The position numbers were made by a program, and so were the translations under genes. DNA of 6,320 nucleotides from assembly GCA_025464735.1 (NCBI GenBank), contig JAODMX010000126.1, forward strand, positions 1 through 6,320. Reading direction: 5' to 3'. This DNA comes from Frondihabitans sp. Its GTDB lineage: Bacteria > Actinomycetota > Actinomycetes > Actinomycetales > Microbacteriaceae. The notes under the pieces were generated by a model that was given only the letters and a program-made list of their open reading frames with translations, made no database searches and was not told the origin of the DNA. Positions 1 to 6,320 of this stretch are shown here, piece after piece. How positions within the stretch are numbered: position 1 is the stretch's first letter; each line of letters starts with the position of its first letter.

Positions 1-1
1 T

Positions 2-475
2 CAGGCGCGTCTCGCCGAGGCCGTGCGGGCTGGTGCGGGCCTCGTCTCGCTGCACGCATCCAACGTCCTTCCCGAGACCGAGGGGGCCGGCGTCCTCCGC
101 GACCTGATCGGGAGCCGGTACTCCTCGCACGGTCCTCTTCCGCACGAGAGCCGTTTCCTGATCGAGACCGACTCCGAGCATCCGGTGACGGCGGGGGTCG
201 ACGACTTCAGCGTCACGCACGAGCACTACCTTCTCGATCTCGACGAGGAAGGGGTCGACGTCGTGGCCTGGCGGCGCGACGGAACCCGGCGCGAGGCCGT
301 CCTCCACACGCGCGAGATCGGTGTCGGCCGGAGCTGCTACCTCCAACTCGGCCACGACATGCGCGTCTGGGACGACCCCGACGTCCGTCAACTCATCACG
401 AACGCCGTCCGCTGGGCCGCACCCGCCCTGCGCACGGTTCCATCCCGAGAGAGGAGTCGTTCGGTATGCCTGTAA
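2..475 (+). CDS. ThuA-like domain protein, 5'-truncated by window edge
   Basis: This is the C-terminal 157 residues of a ThuA family (trehalose utilisation, class I glutamine-amidotransferase-like fold) protein. The frame is open at the left edge, so the true start lies outside; the internal GTG at 23 is not a credible start because the domain is already under way. Numbering residues from base 2, family-like signatures are LVSLHASN (14-21), SRYSSH (38-43), HPVTAGV (60-66), HEHY (73-76), LGHD (116-119) and the closing helix VRQLITNAVRWA (128-139). The protein is probably cytoplasmic; no membrane segment is visible. ThuA proteins are known from disaccharide and keto-sugar metabolism, often beside sugar importers and GFO/IDH oxidoreductases, but the reaction of this copy cannot be read from sequence. 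Its last 10 bases overlap the next permease gene, whose Shine-Dalgarno site lies within its final codons, suggesting coupling. The Arg/Ser-rich tail after the domain looks non-essential. Confidence 0.85.
   Translation, partial: QARLAEAVRAGAGLVSLHASNVLPETEGAGVLRDLIGSRYSSHGPLPHESRFLIETDSEHPVTAGVDDFSVTHEHYLLDLDEEGVDVVAWRRDGTRREAVLHTREIGVGRSCYLQLGHDMRVWDDPDVRQLITNAVRWAAPALRTVPSRERSRSVCL
447..456 (+). promoter_or_regulatory. Ribosome binding site for the DppB-type permease
   Basis: The purine run GAGAGAGGAG ends 9 bases before the ATG at 466. It supports that start even though it lies inside the end of the ThuA-like gene. Confidence 0.7.
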
Positions 476-1440
476 TCGCTCGACGTACCTTCTTCTATCT
501 GCTCACGGCCTGGGCGGCAATCAGTCTGAACTTCTTGATCCCACGGATCATGCCGGGCAATCCGGCCGCGAACCTCATCGAAAAGTTTCACGGCAAGCTC
601 AGCCCCTCGGCCGTCAAGGCTCTCCGGGTGCTCTTCGGTCAGGGTAACGAGAGCCTGTGGCAGCAGTACCTGCAGTACTGGCACAACGTCTTCACGGGCA
701 ACTTCGGCATCTCGTACGCCTACTACCCGTCCACGGTGAGCTCGGTGCTCGGTTCGAGCATCGCCTGGACCCTCGTGCTGATCAGTGTCTGCACGGTGCT
801 CGGCTTCGTCATCGGCACGGGTCTCGGCATGCTCGTCGGTTGGAAACGGGGCAGCTGGCTCGACTCGCTCGTGCCCATCACGACATTCCTGTCGTCGATC
901 CCGTACTTCTGGTTTGCAATCATCATCGTGCTGATCTTCTCGATCACCCTGAAGTGGTTTCCGCTCTCGGGCGGCTACTCGGTCGACGACACGATCGGGC
1001 TCAACGGGGCGTTCATCTCCAGCGCGATCTACTACGCGGTCCTGCCGGCTCTCACGATCGTGGTGGCTTCGATCGGAGGCTGGCTGATCAGCATGCGCAA
1101 CATGATGGTGACGACTCTGAGTGAGGACTACGTGCGCCTCGCCGAGGCCAAGGGCCTCTCCAAGGGCCGGGTCATGTTCACCTATGCGGCTCGAAACGCC
1201 ATACTGCCGTCGTTCTCTGGCTTCGCGATGTCGCTCGGCTTCGTTGTGGGTGGCTCGATCGTCACCGAGATCGTCTTCAACTATCCGGGCATCGGCTCGG
1301 TGCTGTTCAAAGCGGCCCAGGCGGCCGACTACCCGCTGATGCAGGGCATCTTCCTGGTGATCACAATCACGGTGCTCGTCGCGAACCTTCTCGCGGACAT
1401 CGCCTACGCCTTCCTCGACCCCCGTACAAGGGAGAACTGA
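466..1440 (+). CDS. ABC importer permease, DppB/OppB type
   Basis: This 324-residue inner-membrane permease is one half of the translocation channel of a peptide/nickel-type ABC importer. About six hydrophobic segments are visible, near residues 8-28, 98-124, 133-160, 186-207, 249-271 and 296-318. A long extracytoplasmic stretch between the first two (about 29-97) is typical of the DppB branch. The cytoplasmic EAA coupling loop that docks on an ATPase is at about 227-248, beginning EAKGLSKG, and is followed by the family-typical VTEIVFNYPGIG (266-277). Length is normal for the family. The ATG start is supported by a GAGGAG site 9 bases upstream, although it overlaps the preceding ThuA-like gene by 10 bp. 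The next gene starts 2 bp after the stop. The N-terminal wording (FLIPRIMPGNP, 23-33) recalls permeases annotated with oligosaccharide uptake; that is recall, not a search result. Family assignment is firm, substrate is not. Confidence 0.95.
   Translation: MPVIARRTFFYLLTAWAAISLNFLIPRIMPGNPAANLIEKFHGKLSPSAVKALRVLFGQGNESLWQQYLQYWHNVFTGNFGISYAYYPSTVSSVLGSSIAWTLVLISVCTVLGFVIGTGLGMLVGWKRGSWLDSLVPITTFLSSIPYFWFAIIIVLIFSITLKWFPLSGGYSVDDTIGLNGAFISSAIYYAVLPALTIVVASIGGWLISMRNMMVTTLSEDYVRLAEAKGLSKGRVMFTYAARNAILPSFSGFAMSLGFVVGGSIVTEIVFNYPGIGSVLFKAAQAADYPLMQGIFLVITITVLVANLLADIAYAFLDPRTREN
1428..1436 (+). promoter_or_regulatory. Ribosome binding site for the permease-ATPase fusion gene
   Basis: AAGGGAGAA lies just before the stop codon of the upstream permease and ends 6 bases before the ATG at 1443. 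It fixes that start and suits termination-reinitiation coupling. Confidence 0.75.
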
Positions 1441-1442
1441 CA

Positions 1443-3497
1443 ATGGCAATTGCCGCTTCCGTCACCGCAGTCACCGACACGGATTCGACCGCTACGAGCA
1501 CCGGATCCCGGTTCGCCTGGCTCCGGGGGCTCCGCGCGCCACGGACCCTGGTCGGCGTCATCATCACCGTGTTCTTCCTCGTCCTCGCGATCTTCGGTCC
1601 CCTCCTGGCACCCTACGATCCGTCGCAGGTGAGCAACGCGACCACGGCTGCTCCCTCGCTCGCGCACCTTCTGGGGACGACCCAGACCGGCCAGGACGTC
1701 CTGTCGCAGATGCTCTACGGGGCCCGCGTCTCGATGCTCGTGGGCGTCGGATCCGCGGTCGTCGCCACGGTGCTCTCCGTCGTCGTCGGACTCGTGGCCG
1801 GCTACGTCGGCGGGATCGCCGACGACCTCCTGAGCCTCCTCTCGAACGTCTTCCTCGTGCTCCCGGGGCTCCCGCTGACCGTCATGCTGGCCGCGTACCT
1901 GCCGAACACCGGATCGTTCGGGATCATCCTCGTGATCTCGGTCACCGGCTGGGCGTGGGGCGCCCGAGTTCTCCGGGCGCAGACGCTCTCGCTCCGCAAG
2001 CGCGATTTCGTCGAGGCAGCCCGGGCGACGGGTGAGAAGACGTCGGGCATCATCCTGCACGACATCTTCCCGAACCAGATCGCGATCATCGCGACGTCCT
2101 TCCTGGGCACGGTGACCGGCGCGATCCTCACGCAGGCAAGCCTCGCGTTCCTCGGTCTCACCGACGTCACGCAGTGGTCCTGGGGCACCATCCTCTACTG
2201 GGCCCAGGTCAGCAGCGCTCTCCTCACCGGTGCGTGGTGGTGGTTCGTTCCGGCCGGTCTCGCAATCGCGCTTCTCGGAACCGGGCTCTCGCTGGTCAAC
2301 TTCGGAATCGACGAGTTCATCAACCCGCGCCTCCGCCAAGCCGGCATCGGCACGCGGAAGGCGCAGCGCGCCCAGGTGAAGGGACAGAAACGTCTTCGCG
2401 CCCGCAGACGTTCCGTTCAACCCGCCCGTGCCGAGGCGATCCCCTTCAACGCCGAGAACTCCGACGTCATCCTCGATGTGCGCCATCTGAGCGTCGAGTA
2501 CATCAATGAGAACGGCAGCACACCCGCCGTCGACGACGTGTCGTTCCAGCTGCGACGCGGCGAGGTACTCGGAATCGCGGGGGAATCCGGATCCGGCAAG
2601 TCGACCCTCGCGTACGCCATCACGCGGCTCCACAAACCGCCGGCCGAGATCACGGGCGGCGAGATGATCTACACGCGCGCCGACGGATCGACCGTGGACG
2701 TCCTGGCGATGGACGAACACGAACTCCGGGACTTCCGCTGGGACGAACTGTCGATCGTCTTCCAGTCGGCCATGCATGCCCTCAACCCGATCCTGCCCGT
2801 TGGCGCTCAGATCGACGACGCCATCAAGGCGCACCGGCCCGGCATCGGCGCGTCGGAGCGCGCAGCTCGCGTCATCGAACTCCTCGGGCTCGTAGGCATC
2901 CAGGCCGACCGGGTCGGGGCCTTCCCCCACGAGCTGTCGGGAGGGATGCGTCAACGCGCCATGATCGCTGTCGGCCTCGCGCTCGACCCTGAGGTCATCG
3001 TGATGGACGAACCGACGACCGCTCTCGACGTGGTCATCCAGCGTCAGATCGTCGAGCAGATCATGGAGTTGAAAGACCGCCTCGGCTTCTCCGTGATCTT
3101 CATCACTCACGACCTCTCGTTGCTGATCGAGCTCTCCGACACCATCGCGGTGATGTACGCGGGCAAGATCGTCGAGATGTCGTCGGCGGCGAACTTCTAC
3201 GCCGACCCGCAGCATCCCTATAGCCGCGGCCTGCTGGCCTCCTTTCCGACCCTCAGCGGGCCGAAGCGCGAGCTCACCGGGATCCCCGGATCCCCACCCG
3301 ATCTCCGGCGTCTTCCGGCGGGATGTTCCTTCGCCGAACGATGCCCGCTCGTCTTCGACAAGTGCCTCACGGTCGAGCCGCCGCTCTTCCAGATCACCGT
3401 TCCCGGACGGGGAGTCTCCGAGGCGGCGTGCCTTCTGCATGAGGACGACGCTTCGCCGAGTGAACGCCAGACCGAATCGCTGGGAGCCGACCGATGA
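1443..3497 (+). CDS. Fused DppC-type permease / DppD-type ATPase of ABC importer
   Basis: This 684-residue protein combines two normally separate subunits. The permease half (about 1-296) has an N-terminal hydrophobic segment at 36-57, further segments at about 95-120, 130-151, 159-174, 208-235 and 265-287, and an EAA coupling loop starting at E191 (EAARATGEKTSG). A basic linker (about 297-340, rich in Arg/Lys) leads to the ATPase half (about 341-684). That half carries Walker A GESGSGKST (380-388, Lys386), Q-loop Gln441 in FQSAMHALNP, signature LSGGMRQ (498-504), Walker B VIVMDE (518-523, catalytic Glu523) and switch His556. The OppD/DppD C-terminal region follows, with HPYS (591-594) and cysteines C628, C634, C641 and C663. 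All catalytic motifs are intact, so it should hydrolyse ATP. The reading frame is continuous, with no frameshift. It begins 2 bp after the DppB-type gene and overlaps the next ATPase gene by 4 bp (ATGA). Such fusions are known in actinomycetes. Substrate is inferred, probably a sugar. Confidence 0.95.
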   Translation: MAIAASVTAVTDTDSTATSTGSRFAWLRGLRAPRTLVGVIITVFFLVLAIFGPLLAPYDPSQVSNATTAAPSLAHLLGTTQTGQDVLSQMLYGARVSMLVGVGSAVVATVLSVVVGLVAGYVGGIADDLLSLLSNVFLVLPGLPLTVMLAAYLPNTGSFGIILVISVTGWAWGARVLRAQTLSLRKRDFVEAARATGEKTSGIILHDIFPNQIAIIATSFLGTVTGAILTQASLAFLGLTDVTQWSWGTILYWAQVSSALLTGAWWWFVPAGLAIALLGTGLSLVNFGIDEFINPRLRQAGIGTRKAQRAQVKGQKRLRARRRSVQPARAEAIPFNAENSDVILDVRHLSVEYINENGSTPAVDDVSFQLRRGEVLGIAGESGSGKSTLAYAITRLHKPPAEITGGEMIYTRADGSTVDVLAMDEHELRDFRWDELSIVFQSAMHALNPILPVGAQIDDAIKAHRPGIGASERAARVIELLGLVGIQADRVGAFPHELSGGMRQRAMIAVGLALDPEVIVMDEPTTALDVVIQRQIVEQIMELKDRLGFSVIFITHDLSLLIELSDTIAVMYAGKIVEMSSAANFYADPQHPYSRGLLASFPTLSGPKRELTGIPGSPPDLRRLPAGCSFAERCPLVFDKCLTVEPPLFQITVPGRGVSEAACLLHEDDASPSERQTESLGADR

Positions 3498-4648
3498 GCA
3501 ACATCACCAACGGTGGAGCCCCTGTCTCGGGCAACAGCGACACGACGACGACCGAGATTCGGGTGCCGGAGGGTCTCGAGCCCGTGCTCGAGGCGGTCCA
3601 CATCACCAAGCACTTCACGGTGCACGGGAATCCCCTGAAGCGTGGTCGCGAGCGCAAGGTGGTCCATGCCGTCGACGACGTCTCGATCCGTCTCTACCCC
3701 GGCTACATCACCGCGCTTGTCGGTGAATCCGGATCGGGCAAGTCGACTCTGGCCAGGCTCCTCGCCCAGCTCTACCCGCTCACGAGCGGCGAGATCCGGC
3801 TCCGCGGTGAGACGGTGCGGGTCCGTGGCGGCAAGTCGTTCCGCGACTACGTCCGCAAGGTGCAGCTGATCCTGCAGGATCCGTTCGGCTCGTTCAATCC
3901 GGTCGCTTCCATTTCCAAGACCCTCCGTCGCGCCGTCTCCATCCACCACCCGGAAGCGCGGGGCGCCGATCAGGAAGCCATCATCGACGACCTCATGCGT
4001 CAGGTGAACCTGGTGCCGCCGCGCCAGTTCACGGAGAAGTTCCCCCACGAACTCTCCGGAGGTCAGCTCCAGCGCATCTCCATCGCGCGAGCTTTGGCGG
4101 CAAGCCCAGACATCTTCCTCGCCGATGAGCCCGTCTCGAGCCTCGACGTCTCGATTCGTCTGGGCATCCTGAACCTGCTGCGGCGACTGACCGTTGACCG
4201 CAACGTGGCACTGCTCTACGTCACCCACGACATCGCCTCGGCGCGTTACTTCGCCGCCGAGACCGCTGTCATGTACGCCGGCCAGCTGATCGAGCGAGGC
4301 CCGTCGGAAGAGGTCACCCAGAAGGCGGCCCACCCGTACACGCAGCTCCTCATCGCCTCGGCGCCCGATCCGTCGCGCGCGGCGTATCAACGGGTCTCGG
4401 ACAGCGGTCAGCCTCCAAGCCTCATCGATCCACCGGCCGGCTGCCGCTTCCACCCGCGGTGCCCGTTCGCAATGGAACGGTGCCGCACCCAGGCCCCTCC
4501 GAGCTTCGATCTGTCGGACGACCACTCGGCTCAGTGCTGGCTCTACGCCGACGACCCCGAAGCGACCGAGCGGCGAGCCGAGAACTCTGCGGCAGTTGCG
4601 CAGTCCTCCGGCGTGGGCGCCGAGGAGTCCGTCGCACCCCGACCCTGA
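3494..4648 (+). CDS. ABC importer ATPase, DppF/OppF type
   Basis: This 384-residue cytoplasmic ATPase is the second nucleotide-binding subunit and should pair with the ATPase half of the upstream fusion protein. After a polar, Thr-rich N-terminal stretch of about 30 residues, the ABC domain shows Walker A GESGSGKST (77-85, Lys83), Q-loop Gln128 in LQDPFGSFNP, signature LSGGQLQ (187-193), Walker B IFLADE (207-212, catalytic Glu212) and switch His245. The oligopeptide-transporter C-terminal region follows, with HPYT (280-283) and four cysteines at 317, 323, 330 and 348. The last 36 or so residues are Ala/Glu/Ser-rich and look disordered. The start overlaps the stop of the fusion gene as ATGA, with GGGAG at 3482-3486 as a plausible ribosome site, so translation is probably coupled. 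All motifs for ATP hydrolysis are present. It is somewhat longer than the minimal family length because of the two flexible ends. Confidence 0.95.
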   Translation: MSNITNGGAPVSGNSDTTTTEIRVPEGLEPVLEAVHITKHFTVHGNPLKRGRERKVVHAVDDVSIRLYPGYITALVGESGSGKSTLARLLAQLYPLTSGEIRLRGETVRVRGGKSFRDYVRKVQLILQDPFGSFNPVASISKTLRRAVSIHHPEARGADQEAIIDDLMRQVNLVPPRQFTEKFPHELSGGQLQRISIARALAASPDIFLADEPVSSLDVSIRLGILNLLRRLTVDRNVALLYVTHDIASARYFAAETAVMYAGQLIERGPSEEVTQKAAHPYTQLLIASAPDPSRAAYQRVSDSGQPPSLIDPPAGCRFHPRCPFAMERCRTQAPPSFDLSDDHSAQCWLYADDPEATERRAENSAAVAQSSGVGAEESVAPRP

Positions 4649-4739
4649 CCGTTTCAAGCGTTATCGCACTGTCTCTTTTCGCTCTCTCTTTTCCTATTCG
4701 CTGCACGTCTGTCTTCATCCCATCGAAGGAGTCACCACC
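4649..4739 (+). other. Intergenic leader with polypyrimidine tract before binding-protein gene
   Basis: This is the only real gap in the operon. Bases 4672-4695 are pyrimidine in 23 of 24 positions and contain the 9-base direct repeat TCTCTTTTC (4672-4680 and 4685-4693). I found no G/C-rich hairpin followed by T's, so a terminator is not supported. I also found no convincing -35/-10 pair. The region may be an unstructured 5' leader, an RNA-processing site, or hold an actinomycete promoter that cannot be recognised by eye. Confidence 0.5.
4725..4731 (+). promoter_or_regulatory. Strong ribosome binding site for the substrate-binding lipoprotein
   Basis: GAAGGAG lies 8 bases before the ATG at 4740. 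It is the best Shine-Dalgarno match in the window, which suits a binding protein needed in excess over the membrane subunits. Confidence 0.8.
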
Positions 4740-6320
4740 ATGGCACTCAGCAACTCACGATTCGCTAGACGGCTCGTCGCCGTCGCTGCGGTCGCCGGCA
4801 TCGTCGCCGGCCTGGCCGCCTGTTCGTCCTCTCCGGCCACGAATGGCTCGTCTGGCGTCATCCTCAATGTCGCCAGTCAGTCGGACGACCTCACCCAGGT
4901 GTTCAACCCGTTCCTGCCGAACGCCGCGGGCGGCAGCCAGGGTTACTTCATCTACGAACCGCTGGTGCAGATCAACAATGTCCAGATCGGTAAGGACATC
5001 CCGTGGCTTGCAAAGAAGACCACGTGGAGCAACAGCAACAAGACCCTGACCATGAACCTCCAGTCGGGAGTCAAGTGGTCCGATGGCAAAGCCTTCACCG
5101 CGGCTGACGTCGTCTTCACTTTCGACATGCTGAAGAAATACCCGGCCCTCAACCTCAACGGCGTGGACTTCTCCTCCGTCACCGCGACGAACGCCGACAC
5201 GGTGACGATGACCTTCGCATCTCCCTCCGAGCAAACCTTCACGAACATCGTCACGGTGCCGATCGTGTCGCAGCACGTGTGGTCGAAGGTTAAGAACCCG
5301 GTCACCTACACCGATGCCAACCCTGTCGGTACGGGCCCGTTCACTCTCAAGTCGTTCTCGCCGCAAAGCTATCTGCTCACGGCCAACAAGACGTACTGGC
5401 AGAAGGCTCCCGAGATCGGCGGTCTTCGCTTCATCACCTACAAGGACAACCAGAGCCAGACCAACGCTCTCGTGGGCGGGCAGGCCGATTGGGGCGGCAC
5501 GTACATCGCCGACGCCCAGAAGACCTACGTCGGCAAGAGCTCGGACAATCACTACTGGGCGCCGGTCGCTGGCGTCGACGGTCTCATCCCGAACCTTACG
5601 AAGTGGCCGCTAAGTGATCTGGCCGTGCGTCAGGCCATCAGCCTCGGTGTCAACCGCAAGCAGGTCGGAGCCGCCTCCGATTCGCCGCCCGCAACCAACG
5701 TGACTGGCCTGCCGCAGCCTGCCTACGCAGCCGACGTCTCCCCTCAGTACAAGGGCATCAACTTCAAGCAGGACACCCAGAAGGCCGAGTCCACTCTGGC
5801 CGCCGCCGGGTACACGAAGGGCAGCAACGGCTATTACGAAAAGGGTGGCAAGACGGTCGAGTTTTCGATCAGTTTCCCGGCCTCGTACACCGACATCGCG
5901 TCGCGCGTTCAGGTGCTTGTCGCTGAGCTCAAGGACATCGGGATCAAGCTCGACGTCGCCACGACCTCGGTGAGCGATATCAACACGCTTACCGCCAGTG
6001 GTGATTTCGAGTCGACCATGGGCTACCCCGTGAACTCGGCGCCCCGGGCCTTCTCGTTCTACAACGACATGATCAACCCCAACCTGTACTACCCGATCGG
6101 CAAGTCGACCCCCACCTTCCAGAACATCGAGCGCTTCCAGAACGCCGATGCGAAGGCGCTCTTCAACGAGTACCCGCTCGCGACGACCGATGCCCAGCGT
6201 CAGCAGATCGTCGACAAGATCCAAACGATCTTCGTGAATGAGCTCCCGGTCATCCCGATGTTCTACTGGGGCAGCTACGGCGACTGGAGCACGGCAAAGG
6301 TGACGGGCTTCCCGACTCCT
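4740..6320 (+). CDS. ABC importer substrate-binding lipoprotein, SBP_bac_5 family, 3'-truncated
   Basis: The gene encodes 527 residues up to the window edge with no stop reached. It is an extracytoplasmic, lipid-anchored binding protein that delivers ligand to the permeases encoded upstream. The N-terminus has a basic start (RFARR, 7-11), a hydrophobic core and the lipobox LAAC with Cys28 as the predicted lipidated residue. Family hallmarks are NPFLP (56-60), IYEPL (71-75), the block around SGVKWSDGKAFTAADVVFTF (109-128), NPVGTGPFTLKSF (194-206), LAVRQAISLGVNR (294-306), AAGY (355-358) and ELPVIPMFYWGSYG (501-514). The final VTGFPTP is a typical near-C-terminal stretch, so only a few dozen residues are probably missing. 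At 428-436 the protein reads GYPVNSAPR, where peptide-binding DppA/OppA proteins have a Trp-x-x-Asp type motif whose Asp holds the peptide amino group; that Asp is absent here. A sugar or glycoside ligand is therefore favoured, as inference. The gene sits last in the importer set, which is less usual than first. Confidence 0.93.
   Translation, partial: MALSNSRFARRLVAVAAVAGIVAGLAACSSSPATNGSSGVILNVASQSDDLTQVFNPFLPNAAGGSQGYFIYEPLVQINNVQIGKDIPWLAKKTTWSNSNKTLTMNLQSGVKWSDGKAFTAADVVFTFDMLKKYPALNLNGVDFSSVTATNADTVTMTFASPSEQTFTNIVTVPIVSQHVWSKVKNPVTYTDANPVGTGPFTLKSFSPQSYLLTANKTYWQKAPEIGGLRFITYKDNQSQTNALVGGQADWGGTYIADAQKTYVGKSSDNHYWAPVAGVDGLIPNLTKWPLSDLAVRQAISLGVNRKQVGAASDSPPATNVTGLPQPAYAADVSPQYKGINFKQDTQKAESTLAAAGYTKGSNGYYEKGGKTVEFSISFPASYTDIASRVQVLVAELKDIGIKLDVATTSVSDINTLTASGDFESTMGYPVNSAPRAFSFYNDMINPNLYYPIGKSTPTFQNIERFQNADAKALFNEYPLATTDAQRQQIVDKIQTIFVNELPVIPMFYWGSYGDWSTAKVTGFPTP

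Noticed and set aside
388..1449. A 353-codon open frame on the minus strand, antisense to the DppB-type permease
   Set aside because: It is a charged, His/Arg/Asp/Glu-rich shadow of a hydrophobic membrane protein with no plausible fold or ribosome site.
3280..3295. Tandem copy of the octamer GGATCCCC
   Set aside because: It lies inside the fusion gene and encodes a normal Gly/Pro-rich stretch of the OppD-type C-terminal region; two units are not a meaningful repeat array.
1404..3440. A 678-codon open frame on the minus strand, antisense to the fusion gene
   Set aside because: The product is Asp/Arg/Glu/Gly/His-rich low-complexity sequence with no domain signature. This is the expected shadow of a high-GC coding strand, and the sense strand encodes an obvious intact transporter protein.
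3218..4657. A 479-codon open frame on the minus strand, antisense to the DppF-type gene
   Set aside because: It has the same shadow composition and no recognisable motif, while the sense strand carries all ABC ATPase motifs in order.
4649..4668. Possible LacI-type operator or promoter around the AAGCGTTATCG region
   Set aside because: The dyad symmetry is poor (only GCG/CGC around TTAT pairs well) and no -35/-10 pair with reasonable spacing could be found.
4649..4739. Possible intrinsic terminator between the ATPase and binding-protein genes
   Set aside because: The T-rich stretches are not preceded by a G/C-rich hairpin, and the pyrimidine-dominated strand cannot pair with itself.

Overview
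The window reads as one compact, co-directional (+ strand) uptake operon from a high-GC Gram-positive bacterium, most likely an actinomycete. The signs are strong G/C bias at third codon positions, purine-rich Shine-Dalgarno sites, a lipobox-type substrate-binding protein and a permease-ATPase fusion of a kind common in that phylum. Genus-level placement (Microbacteriaceae would fit) is a guess.

Layout: 2-475 is the C-terminal part of a ThuA-like (trehalose utilisation / GATase1-like) protein, cut by the left edge. 466-1440 is a DppB/OppB-type permease. 1443-3497 is a single polypeptide joining a DppC-type permease to a DppD/OppD-type ATPase. 3494-4648 is a DppF/OppF-type ATPase. A 91-bp gap with a polypyrimidine tract follows (4649-4739). 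From 4740 to the right edge runs a SBP_bac_5 family lipoprotein, in frame to the last base and probably lacking only a short C-terminus. The first four genes overlap or abut (10-bp overlap, 2-bp gap, 4-bp ATGA overlap), so they are very probably co-transcribed and translationally coupled.

Together the genes supply a complete peptide/nickel-type (PepT family) ABC importer: a lipid-anchored binding protein, two permease domains and two ATPase domains. The family is often annotated as a dipeptide transporter. Here several features argue for a carbohydrate or glycoside ligand instead: the ThuA-like neighbour, the absence from the binding protein of the Asp-containing motif that DppA/OppA use to hold the peptide N-terminus, and ATPase Q-loop wording unlike classic peptide systems. 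This substrate call is inference.

I saw no RNA gene, CRISPR array, mobile element or convincing terminator. The window looks like a well-organised metabolic operon rather than a new kind of system. The points most worth a second look are the permease-ATPase fusion with its basic linker, the likely substrate, the paired four-cysteine motifs in the ATPases, and the leader before the binding-protein gene.
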